A DNA stretch of 46,235 bases from Symbiodinium natans (lineage: Eukaryota > Sar > Dinophyceae > Suessiales > Symbiodiniaceae), in contig CAJNDS010001524.1 in assembly GCA_905221605.1 (NCBI GenBank), positions 483,501 through 529,735 on the forward strand. Reading direction: 5' to 3'. Below, piece by piece: positions 28,633 to 37,700 of this stretch (positions are counted from its first letter, which is position 1; every line of letters begins with the position of its first letter). Under the pieces are notes generated by a model that was not told where the DNA came from, ran no database searches, and saw only the letters and a list, made by a program, of their open reading frames with translations. Made by a program: the position numbers and the translations under genes.

Positions 28633-28896
28633 CTGGAGGGGACCTGGCTTGGGCAGGATTGTTTAGGGTTATAGGGTTTAGGGTTTAGGGTTTAGGGTTT
28701 AGGGTTTAGGGTTTAGGGTTTAGGGTTTAGGGTTTAGGGTTTAGGGTTTAGGGTTTAGGGTTAACCCCAAATCTAGCCATAAACCCTAAACCAATAGCGT
28801 TTAGGGGAAGGAAGCTTCTCCCCTGGGCCCTATTAGCCTCCTGATGGGATAACATAGGGCCCGAGCCAACACCCAAAACCCAAAACCCTAAGCCAC

Positions 28897-28985
28897 CGTT
28901 CTTGAAAGCCAGCCTTCTGGGGGCTACGGCTACGGCTTTCTAGCAGGGGGCCTGTGCCGAAGATCCTCATACAAGAGCCCAAATA
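28897..28985 (-). CDS. Exon with RSRSP segment
   Basis: It reads SCMRIFGTGPLLESRSRSP, QKAGFQER and ends at a GT donor (CG|GTGGCTTAGGG). The acceptor is not resolved. At 28840-28875, CCCTATTAGCC / GGGATAACATAGGG forms a short hairpin. Confidence 0.45.
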
Positions 28986-29046
28986 TCAGGGTTTAGGGTT
29001 TAGGGTTTAGGGTTTAGGATTTAGGGTATCACCTGAACCCCAAACT

Positions 29047-29120
29047 CTGCAAATCCAAGCGGCGGAGCAGCGGCAGGCTCTAACCTCTGCGGGCCTTGTC
29101 CAGAGAGAGAGTTCTGGTCT
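29047..29120 (+). CDS. Possible exon
   Basis: Open frame LQIQAAEQRQALTSAGL, VQRESSGLG between a TTTAGGG block (28988-29030) and a short CCCTAAA run. Borders are unclear. Confidence 0.35.
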
Positions 29121-29145
29121 TGGCCCTAAACCCTAAATTCTAAGT

Positions 29146-29427
29146 TTAGAGTTGAAAATTCAGGGTGTAGGGTTCAAGGCTACACTGGATTTCATGGTGG
29201 GCTTGCCCCACTTGGCCTGCCTGCACCACTTTGACCTGCTGTGCCCCCATGCTCCACTTGCCCCACTTGCCCCACTTGCCCCACTGGCCCCACAAGCCCC
29301 ATCCGTTCAGCTTTGCCGATCTCGCTGTGCCCCCCTCCATCAGCACCATGATGTTGGGATGCCCAAGTTGTGTGGCCGCGGGTTCGTTTAAAAAAAGCTC
29401 GACGTGATGTTCAAATGAATCTTTCAT
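29146..29427 (-). CDS. Open frame with a WG-rich repeat
   Basis: From ATG: MKDSFEHHVELFLNEPAAT, QLGHPNIMVLMEGGTARS, then four imperfect GKWGKW-type repeats, encoded by tandem CCCCACTTG units at 29250-29290. The plus frame over the same DNA gives Leu-Ala-Pro repeats and is less likely. The C-terminal part enters non-coding repeat. Confidence 0.4.
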   Translation of the reverse strand: MKDSFEHHVELFLNEPAATQLGHPNIMVLMEGGTARSAKLNGWGLWGQWGKWGKWGKWSMGAQQVKVVQAGQVGQAHHEIQCSLEPYTLNFQL

Positions 29428-29520
29428 TAAACTGTGACATGTTTAGTAAGCAAGCACCTGCCAAATACCGTATGAACATGAGCAATGTTTGACCTTTAAA
29501 GGCATATCGAGTTTTAGTTT

Positions 29521-29737
29521 GTGTCTGCAGAAATTTCGAGAACATCAGTTCTAAACACGTATGCCCAACCCCTCGTCCACCGGAACTTCCCCAACCCTCC
29601 CACCTCTAAACTAACTAAAGCTAGACGCAAGGGTAGCCTAGGAATAACAAGGGCGCCCTTTTGGGTTTCAAGGGGGATATACGGGAGCTCAAAGCCTACA
29701 AGGGAATCAGGGCCTGCTCTGGGGCTCTGGGTTCTAG
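29521..29737 (+). CDS. Last two exons around a 76-bp introner
   Basis: Exon to 29626 reads SAEISRTSVLNTYAQPLV, HRNFPNPPTSKLTKAR. Exon 29703-29737 reads NQGLLWGSGF, TAG. The split Arg codon (C|GG) joins in phase 1. The 5' border of the first exon is uncertain. Unrecognised. Confidence 0.5.
29627..29702 (+). mobile_element. Introner (TAGCCTAGGAAT family), 76 bp
   Basis: It starts GCAAGGGTAGCCTAGGAAT and ends AAAGCCTACAAG before GG. CAAGGG is repeated at both ends. It shares GTAGCCTAGGAATA.AAGGGCG with the intron at 39282-39398 and with 42798-42900. Confidence 0.65.
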
Positions 29738-29879
29738 AAATGTTAATGTTCCGGGCTCTCAAGGTTTGGGATTCAGGGATTTTGGCTCAACCCTGACCCC
29801 AAATCAAACCCTCCCCCAAAACCCCAAAACTTAAAACTCCCAAAAACAAAGCCCAAACACTTCCCAAATCCCGAAAAAA

Positions 29880-30870
29880 CCCCGAACCCTAAACCCCGCA
29901 AACCCCAAACCCCCAAACCCCTAAACCAAGGCCCCTAAAACCCAAACCCACAACCTTCGGAGAACCTTCGGAGATTCGGAGAACCTTCAACCCTAAACCC
30001 TACACCCTAAACCCTACACCCTCAACCCTAGACCCCGAACCCCTCAACCCCTAAACCCCTAAACCCCTAAACCCCTAAACCCCTAAACCCCTAAACCCCT
30101 AAACCCCTAAACCCCTAAACCCCTAAACCTAAACCCCTAAACCCCTAAACCCCTAAACCCCTAAACCCCTAAACCCCTAAACCCCTAAACCCCTAAGACC
30201 CTAGACCCTAGACCCTAGACCCCTAGACCCTAAACCCCCACCCCTAAACCCCTACACCCTACACCCTACACCCCTACCACCCTACACCCGAAACACCTAA
30301 CCCTAAACCTAAACCCCAAACCCTCCTCCCTAATCCCCTAAACCCCTTAAACCCTAAAACCCTAAAACCCCTAAAAGCCCCTAAAACCCTAAAAACCCCT
30401 ACAACCCCTAAAACCCCTAAAACCCCTAAAAACCCCTGAAACCCCTAAAACCCCTAAAAAGCCCTAAAAACCCCTGAAACCCCTAAAGCCCCTAAAAACC
30501 CCTAAAACCCCTAAAACCCCTAAAACCCCTAAAAACCCCTGAAACCCCTAAAAACACCTAAAACCCCTAAAACCCCTAAAAACACCTGAAACCCCTAAAA
30601 ACCCCTAAAACACCTAAAACCCCTAAAAACCCCTGAAACCCCTAAAGCCCCTAAAAACCCCTAAAACCCCTAAACCCCTAAAACCCCTAAAAACCCCTAA
30701 AACCCGTAAAACCCCTAAAAACCCCCCTAAAAACCCCTGAAACCCCTAAAACCCCTAAAAACCCCTAAAACCCCTAAAAACCCCTAAAACCCCTAAAAAC
30801 CCCTAAAACCCCTAAAACCCCTAAAAACCCCTGAAACCCCTAAAAACCCCTAAAACCAGTAAAACCCCTA
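29880..30870. repeat. 0.9-kb satellite of degenerate telomere-like octamers and nonamers
   Basis: First CCCCTAAA units (30040-30195), then CCCTAGA/CCCTACA variants, then a long field mixing CCCCTAAAA, CCCCTAAAAA and CCCCTGAAA (30360-30870). No open coding frames. Copies of AACCTTCGGAGAACCTTCGG lie just left of it (29952) and at its right edge (30872). Confidence 0.95.
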
Positions 30871-30875
30871 AAACC

Positions 30876-30968
30876 TTCGGAGAACCTTCGGATCCTTGGG
30901 AGGCCTGGGGGGATCCCTCGTGGGCGAGCGCCGGCGCCGGTGCGTGGCGCTCCGTGGCCTGGGCTCGG
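30876..30968 (+). CDS. Possible exon before a consensus donor
   Basis: GGCTCGG|GTGAGGATATGG is a good donor. The preceding frame reads SLGGLGGSLVGERRRRC, VALRGLGS; other frames are also open because of high GC. The acceptor would lie in the satellite. Confidence 0.3.
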
Positions 30969-31111
30969 GTGAGGATATGGAGGGTTTAGGGTTTAGGGTT
31001 TAGGGTTTAGGGTTTAGGGTTTAGGGTTTAGGGTTTAGGGTTTAGGGTTTAGGGTTTAGGGTTTAGGGTTTAGGGTTTAGGGTTTAGGGTTTAGGGTTTA
31101 GGGTTTAGGGT

Positions 31112-31440
31112 AGGGCGGGGGGGGGGGGGGGGGTTTAGGGTCAGGGTTGAGGGTTTAGGGGTTTAGGTAGGGGTTTAGGAACCCCTACACTTATGTCGCG
31201 TTACCTAGTTGTTCTGGGAATCCCGAAGGTAAAAGCTCAAAAAAAGTCACCCCCCAGAGTCAGCTTGTCAAATTTGCGGCAGGCCAGATAGCTCAGAAAA
31301 AGTCAGAACAAAGTGAGAAAACTATCAGTTTTCAAAAAGTCAGGGAAAAGTCAGAGCATCTGGCTTTTTGAGTTATTTCAAAATTTTTCCTGGCCTGTTT
31401 TCTGACTTATTCATGACTGCTCAAACCTCAACCCTAAACC
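31112..31440. other. G18 run, hairpin and AAAAGTCAG-rich stretch, no gene
   Basis: G run at 31115-31133. A perfect 9-bp stem GTAGGGGTT/AACCCCTAC at 31167-31188. At 31225-31400 the motif AAAAAGTCAG recurs four times and its complement CTGACT once, giving an imperfect fold. Probably a degraded element. Confidence 0.5.
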
Positions 31441-31498
31441 CCAATTAAATTCAGGTAGCCGAAGCCCTGAACCCTGAAAGCCCTAAACCCTGAACCCC

Positions 31499-31840
31499 AA
31501 ACCCCTAAACCCTAAACCCCTGAAACCCCTGAAACCCCTGAAACCCCTGAAACCCCTGAAACCCCTGAAACCCCTGAAACCCCTGAAACCCCCTCAAACC
31601 CCTGAAACCCCTGAAACCCCTGAAACCCCTAACCCTAAACCCCAAACCCGAAACCCTAAACCCTAAACCCCAAACCCGAAACCCGAAACCCTAAACCCTA
31701 AACCCCAAACCCGAAACTCGAAACCCTAAACCCCAAACCCGAAACCCTAAACCCCAAACCCGAAACCCGAAACCCCAAACCCGAAACCCTAAACCCTAAA
31801 CCCCAAACCCTAAACCCTAAACCCCAAACCCTAAACCCTG
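31499..31840. repeat. CCCCTGAAA nonamer array followed by CCCGAAA/CCCTAAA array
   Basis: Fifteen near-perfect nonamers CCCCTGAAA at 31507-31628, then alternating CCCGAAA, CCCTAAA and CCCCAAA heptamers to 31840. The sharp change of unit shows local homogenisation. Confidence 0.95.
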
Positions 31841-31853
31841 AACTCTCCTCAAC

Positions 31854-31937
31854 CATTTTGCCGCTTCGGGGCCGTGGGTCTTTGGGCCGGTGGAGCTGTC
31901 CACGTCTTTCCGCCCGCTCGGCTAAGTCCAGGAGTTC
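31854..31937 (-). CDS. Charged helical exon, 28 codons
   Basis: CGAAG|GAA then ELLDLAERAERRGQLHRP, KDPRPRSGKM, then a GT donor (ATG|GTTGAGG). Strong codon pattern; facing arrays on both sides. Unrecognised. Confidence 0.6.
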
Positions 31938-32098
31938 CTTCGCCGATTTAGGGTTTAGGGTTTATAGGGTTTAGGGTTTAGGGTTTAGGGTTTAGGGTTT
32001 AGGGTTTAGGGTTTAGGGTTTAGGGTTTTGGGTTTTGGGTTTTGGGTTTAGGGTTTAGGGTTTAGGGTTTAGGGATTGGAATTTAAGGGTTTGAAGGG

Positions 32099-32170
32099 CT
32101 TAGAAAGCATGTCAATGGATACATACGCAGCCCTTAAGTGATGTGAGAGCTGGGCTTGAAGCTCGGATGC
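32099..32170 (-). CDS. Exon downstream of 31.9-kb-type repeats
   Basis: GTCAG| then ASELQAQLSHHLRAAYVS, IDMLSK. A GC donor after HHLR (TTAAGG|GCTGCG) could end it earlier. Would precede 31854-31937 in the same minus gene. Another weak minus exon at 32405-32465 reads ERGCARTIKDRTRVAQF. Confidence 0.5.
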
Positions 32171-32590
32171 CTGACTTCGTGGTTTAGGGTTTAGGGTTTA
32201 GGGGTTTAGGGTTTAGGGTTTAGGGTTTAGGGTTTAGGGTTTAGGGTTTAGGGTTTAGGGTTTAGGGTTTAGGGTTTAGGGTTTAGGGTTTAGGGTTTAC
32301 GGGTTAGGGTTTAGGGTTTAGGGTTTAGGGTTTAGGGTTTAGGGTTTAGGGTTTAGGGTTTAGGGTTTAGGGTTTAGGGTTTAGGGTTTAGGGTTTCCCC
32401 TCCCCCTTTTCCTAGAAACTGAGCCACTCTGGTTCGGTCCTTTATTGTTCGGGCACAGCCCCTTTCGGCGCTTAGGGTTTAGGCTTTAGAAACCCTAAAC
32501 CCTATAAACCCTAAACCCTAAACCCTAAACCCTAAACCCTAAACCCTAAACCCTAAACCCTAAACCCTAAACCCTAAACCCTAACTTTAG

Positions 32591-32731
32591 GATGTTACAA
32601 GCACAGGGTACGACAAAATGGCACGACAGAGGGATCGAAGCCACCATGGAACCAGCAGGCTCGGAGTGAAATCCATGAGCGAAGTTCCTGCACAGACGTC
32701 CGGCTCCGAAGCTACCAAGGAGGGCTCCTAA
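32591..32731 (+). CDS. Terminal exon, 46 aa plus stop
   Basis: TTTAG| then DVTSTGYDKMARQRDRSHHG, TSRLGVKSMSEVPAQTSG, SEATKEGS, with TAA completed by the following CCCTAAA block. It could also start at the internal Met. Ser/Thr-rich and charged, likely a disordered tail. Confidence 0.55.
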   Translation, partial: DVTSTGYDKMARQRDRSHHGTSRLGVKSMSEVPAQTSGSEATKEGS

Positions 32732-32762
32732 ACCCTAAACCCTAAACCCTAAACCCTAAACC

Positions 32763-33119
32763 CTAAACCCTAAATTCCCACCCGGCCTGCTTAGGCCGTA
32801 CCCACCCTTTTCTAGGGTGCCTGGACCCAGAAGATATCCGGCAGTGATGGACACCTTTACTGGATGGACAATGGGTGGTGCCATTGGAGAATGGTCGAAT
32901 ACAGCCCCTGGGGCTGAGCCTTGCTTTAGGACCACTAAAGTGGTGCCTTAAACTTACAAGGGCCCTGACCCCCCCCCCCCCCCCCCCATGCCCTTGCCCT
33001 AACCCCCCCCCCTGCCCCCTCCGCCCTGGCCCGCCTGGCCCTCCGTAGCCCTCCCCCCCGGCTTCGTCCTTTGTCTGCACAAAAATGTTTGGTTTCATCG
33101 AGATTTGAATCGTTTTCAT
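32763..33119 (-). CDS. 5' exon with a Gly-rich linker
   Basis: From ATG at 33119: MKTIQISMKPNIFVQTKDE, then GGEGYGGPGGPGRRG, then a Gly/C-tract part (32970-33010). The N-terminal 20 residues look like a real start; the remainder may be intron. The plus strand at 32820-32950 has two open frames (e.g. SGSDGHLYWMDNGWCHW), so another exon may overlap. Confidence 0.4.
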   Translation of the reverse strand: MKTIQISMKPNIFVQTKDEAGGEGYGGPGGPGRRGQGGGLGQGHGGGGGGVRALVSLRHHFSGPKARLSPRGCIRPFSNGTTHCPSSKGVHHCRISSGSRHPRKGWVRPKQAGWEFRV

Positions 33120-33159
33120 GGTGGGAATTGAGGGCGACAGCCCTAAACCCTAAAAGGTA

Positions 33160-33342
33160 GTGGTTTGGGTGGTGGCCTGTGAAAGCTCACAGCGGGTGGG
33201 GAGAAAGAACCCAGCACCAATGAAATTGTTGGATTACATTGAAAACGGATGCCTTCGCGTGACATGCCGCCCCCCCACACCCCCTGGGTGTGTAGGGGCG
33301 CCATTTACACATGGTACTTACTGCCGCTGCGCGGCGAGACGC
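33160..33342 (+). CDS. Open frame, unrecognised
   Basis: It reads VWVVACESSQRVGRKNPAP, MKLLDYIENGCLRVTCRP, then PPGCVGAPFTHGTYCRC. Codon use and Cys spacing look coding. It ends in the CCCTAAA array 33341-33430. Starts 40 bp from the divergent minus ATG at 33119. Confidence 0.5.
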
Positions 33343-33467
33343 CCTAAACCCTAAACCCTAAACCCTAAACCCTAAACCCTAAACCCTAAACCCTAAACCC
33401 TAAACCCTAAACCCTAAACCCTAAACCTAAACCCTAAACCCTAGACCCTGGACCCTGGACCCTAAAC

Positions 33468-33518
33468 CCTGGTGATGGCAGCTCGCGCCTTCATTTCTGC
33501 CATGCGCCGCCTGAGCTC
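33468..33518 (-). CDS. 17-codon helical exon
   Basis: TGTGCAG| then ELRRRMAEMKARAAITR, then donor GTTTAGGGTCC supplied by telomeric repeat. Could extend upstream as KSVQ. Coiled-coil-like. 33530-34230 holds repeat variants and a weak minus exon at 33668-33710 (ARPLKLQNGSGLSI). Confidence 0.6.
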
Positions 33519-34093
33519 CTGCACAGACTTTTGAGGTTTTAGGTTTAGGGTGTAGGTTTTGGGGTTGTATACCATATGGGAACCCAAAACCTATTTTTTT
33601 GGTAACCGACAAGAAAGAGGGCTTTGGGGTTCAGGCAGGGTGCAGAGCTCAGGGTTTAGGAATTGAAAGCCCGGACCCATTCTGCAGTTTGAGGGGTCTT
33701 GCTGCTTGAGAAAAAAAACTTGAAAGGCTCGAGAGACGACCTCCGAAGTACCATGCCGGCCCCAACATCCCCTGAAACGCGTAACCCCTAGTAAGGGGAG
33801 CTTTAAGATTGTGGCCCCCTCTTGATACCAACACCTTAAGACCTCAACCCCCGAACCCCTGTAGAACCCTGGAGTTCCCTCAGGCTGAAGCCCGAACTGC
33901 CGTCAATGCACGAACAAAGACAAAGCTGGAAGCCCTTCCAAAAAAGATCCGAGCCTTCTGAAACCCTGAAACCTATAAACCCAAAACCCTACAAACCCTG
34001 AACCCCCCAAACCCTAAACCCTATACAGACCTTAAACTTGCCCTAAACACTATAGACCCCAAACCCTACAAAAACTCCTAAGCCCTAAAGGCC

Positions 34094-34125
<32 letters not shown>

Positions 34126-34257
34126 ACCCTAAACCGTAAACCTAAACCCTAAACCCTAAACTCTAAACCCTATAGGCCCTAAACCCTAAACCCTATAGGC
34201 CCTAAACCCTATAGGCCCTAAACCCTAAACCGGCTCTAGATCTCTCCTGCGTCACAG

Positions 34258-34349
34258 CCCGCGCCGGTGCCGGCCCCAGGGGTTCCGGCGATGGAGGTGC
34301 TGGCGCTACGAAGCTGCCACTTCCGGAGTGCGCCTGCAAGGACGTGTAG
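34258..34349 (+). CDS. Exon, frame uncertain
   Basis: GTCACAG| and GTAG|GTAGGG bound it. Frame 1 reads PAPVPAPGVPAMEVLALRS; frame 2 reads GDGGAGATKLPLPECACKD and stops at TAG. A G10 run follows. Confidence 0.45.
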
Positions 34350-34581
34350 GTAGGGGGGGGGGGGTGGGGTTTAGGGTTTAGGGTTTAGGGTTTAGGGTTT
34401 AGGGTTTGGGGTTTGGGGTTTAGGGTTTCGGGTTTACGGTTAGGGTTTTGCGTTCAAGGTTCTTGAGAGCTTTGCTCACAAGCACAGAGCCCGGTGATCA
34501 CTGGAGCACATCGTCATCGGCTTTTCTAGGCCACTGCCGCGGCGGGCGGAAAGGGGGGTGGAGTTGATGGACCGGAGACAC

Positions 34582-34688
34582 TACTTGGAAGCCCTTTTGA
34601 CTTAGTAAGTAGGGTGAGAAAATTGGGTTATGGGGATTCTACGCGGGGATAGTAAGTAGACTTACGAAGTCAAAAGGGCTTCCAAGTA
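34582..34688. mobile_element. 107-bp element with perfect 22-bp terminal inverted repeats
   Basis: TACTTGGAAGCCC..GACTT at 34582-34603 is exactly inverted at 34667-34688. The core contains two AGTAAGTAG copies. No coding capacity. Only one copy in the window. Confidence 0.85.
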
Positions 34689-34739
34689 CGACATTGAAAC
34701 TGCTTTGCAGGAGTGTCATCGGCTTCGAGAAAGCCGAAG

Positions 34740-37700
34740 TCAGCGGCTTGGATGAACGGTTGCGGTCTTCAGGACCTTTCCTTGGAGCTGCGGAGGCGCT
34801 GGGACGGCAATGAACATAAAGGTCTTACGTACTCTGATATAGGCAGACCCCGTCTTCCCCAGGAAGTGGCTGATTAGGCTGAGACAGCAACAAGTTGAAC
34901 AAAAGCACACAGTATTGCTAAACCCCAAACCCTGAACCCTAAGCCCTAAAGCCCTAAACCCCAAACCCTAAACCCTAAACCCTGTAGTGCTAAGAAGTGG
35001 GAAGACTCCATCATAGTTGATGGACTCAATGAAGATCTTGTCCTTGGAGACGGTAAAATCATAGAAGCCGTACCTTGGCTCTTGCAGTGAAAACCCCTCG
35101 CAGTGGCAGCCCTCTGCAGGGGAAACAGCGTCTCTTGGGCCCTGGTTCCACGTTCCGACCTGAAGAAGTCTTCCAAAACCCCTAGACCCTAAACCCTGAA
35201 CCCTAAACCCTGAACCCTGAACCCTGAGCCCTGAACCCTGAACCCTTCCCTCAGCATAGCGTAGGCACTGACCCTCGCCATACCAGTGCGTCCTGTCAGC
35301 TGGGTTCGGCGTAGCCTCGCTGGTGATCCCGCCGCCACCGCCTTTGGGGACAGGAACCCTAAAAGGGTCACATACCCTTTTCTGCTACAGTATGATCCTT
35401 TTTGGGGGTCTGAACCCGATGCTACTATAACCCTATTGGGATATGTATATATATATATATATGGTACCCCCCCCCCCAAAACCCACGCTTCCATATGCTC
35501 TTCCCTGAAGTCCGACAGATCGGCCTCCCGGTTTGGTCATGGTAGCGTTTTAGTAATTCATTAGATATTTTACTCAATTTCATTAATTTGTCTAATGTAA
35601 TTGATTATAGTTAGGTCCACTCAGCAATTGCTCGAGCGAGTGCTCAAACAGAAGTGACCTGAAAAAATTGATCGAGAGATCGTGGATTGCTATGAATAAA
35701 AATAAGACTGCTGTTAGTTTTACTTGGGTTCGTATTAAATTTAATCGGATTCATAGGGTTCGTATGAATTCAATAGGAATCTCAATACGTACAAGTAATA
35801 GGAATCTGGTTTAAATATGTAGAAGCTTATTAAATTACTAGGACTCCTATTAAAATTTCTTGGAGTCCCAAATTCAGAGGATTCATCCCATTGAAATGAA
35901 TAGGAACCCTTTTGAATTCACAGGAGTGCTGTTAAAACCTATAAAGGAGTAACGTGGGCCCTTTAAAACAAAAAGAGTCGCACTGATAAAATTGCAATGA
36001 ACCCTATTAAAATGAAAATTATTAAGAATTACAATAGAAATACTTCGAGGCCAATTGAAATGAATAGGGAACAATATTCAAAAAATAGTAGGAGCACTGT
36101 TGAATCTAGTAGGAATCCTATGAAAATTATTAGGAATCCATTCACATGAATGAGAAACCCTGTTAAAATGAATACGAAGCCTATTCAAATTAATCAGGAA
36201 CCTATGTAAATGAGTAGGAAGCTTGTCAAAGCAAAAAGGGTCCAATTAACAATTGTACGAAATCTTGTTAAATTGAATAAGAAGCCTACTAACATCATAG
36301 GGATGTGTCTAAAATTTGTTATGAAGCTTATTAAAATTTTTAGACTTTCTATTCAAATTACCAGAAATAAGAAAGCTACTAAGAATCCTTTTAACACTAC
36401 TTGGAATCTGATAAAAATGAATAGGAATCAATATCAAATCGAACAAATTAATAGGCACCCTTTAATAGGCATCCTTTAGAATTTAATACGAACCCCGTTA
36501 ACCAACTACAGGAATCCTATTCAAAAACAATTTGAATGCTAGTAAAATTACTCGGAACCCTATTAATTTAATAACAACCCCCATTAGAGTGAACTGGAGT
36601 ATTAGTAAATGTAATGGGAAACTTAATGAGTAAGATTCACAAGACTCATATTTTCCGTCTCTAATTTTAAACTGTCACCTTTTTCTCGAAAAACCCCCAT
36701 TAAAGTGAACAGGAGTAATATTTAATGTTGATAGGAAGCCTAGTAAGTAGTAAGGAACCCTACAAAATTTAATGGGTAAGATTAATAAGACTCTAATTTT
36801 CTGTCTCTAATTTCAAAATGTCACTAATGTCACCTTATTCTCGGCTCTCCGAATTTAGAATTCCAGAATTCCAGAATTCCAGAATTCCAGAATTCCAGAT
36901 TTTTCAGGGGCCCCCAGTTCCAGAATTCCAGATGCTGGAATTCTGGAATTCTGGAATTCTGGAATTCTGGAACTGGGGGCTAATAAGAACTCCCATTAAA
37001 GTGAACAGGAGTAATATTTAATTCATTTAGTCGGAAGCCTAGAAAGTAATAAGGAACCCTATAAAATTTAATGGGTAAGATTAATAAGACTCTAATTTTC
37101 TGTCTCTAATTTCAAAATGTCATTAATGTCACCTTATTCTCGGCTCTCCGAATTTAGAATTCCAGAATTCCAGAATTCCAGATTTTTCAGGGGCCCCCAG
37201 TTCCAGAATTCCAGATTCTGGAATTCTGGAACTGGGGGCCTCTGAAAAATCTGGAATTCTGGAATTCTGGAATTAGGGGTCTCAGAAAATCTGGAATTCT
37301 GGAATTCTGGGTCTCTGGGGAGAGGTTTTCAGAGTGTACGATAGGAAAACATAGTAAGACGTGGGTTTTGAGGGGGGGGGGGGTAGCATATATATATATA
37401 TATATACACATAAATGTATATATATATATATATATATACCTAAGATTACCTACATACACACTGAGATCCGTTGTCAGGCACTCATGAACCAACAACCCTT
37501 TTTCGGCTTCATGTATGGGCGCCTGTCACGATGCAGGTCATGCCCCCAGGCCCGGAGTGGTCGTGAAGCTCCTGGTCGTGCCGATGGCCGGTGACCAAGA
37601 GGTCCATCCCCATGCCGTGCAACTGGGCATAGAAGCCTGTGGAGAGAAGGAAGGGGGGAGGGGGGATGGGGCCTACAGACTGAAACCTCACTAAAATAGA

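Noticed and set aside
29880-30870. CRISPR-like array
   Set aside because: The units are 7-10 bp with no spacers; it is a simple satellite.
36210-36479. 89-aa Lys/Asn/Ile-rich ORF
   Set aside because: It lies in the AT-rich short-period satellite, inside a phosphatase intron; composition is that of the repeat.
37509-37511. End of the phosphatase at this TGA
   Set aside because: The conserved continuation (GGGGITSE, then YGFYDFTVS) is found at 35341-34981 with matching phases, so the TGA is intronic.
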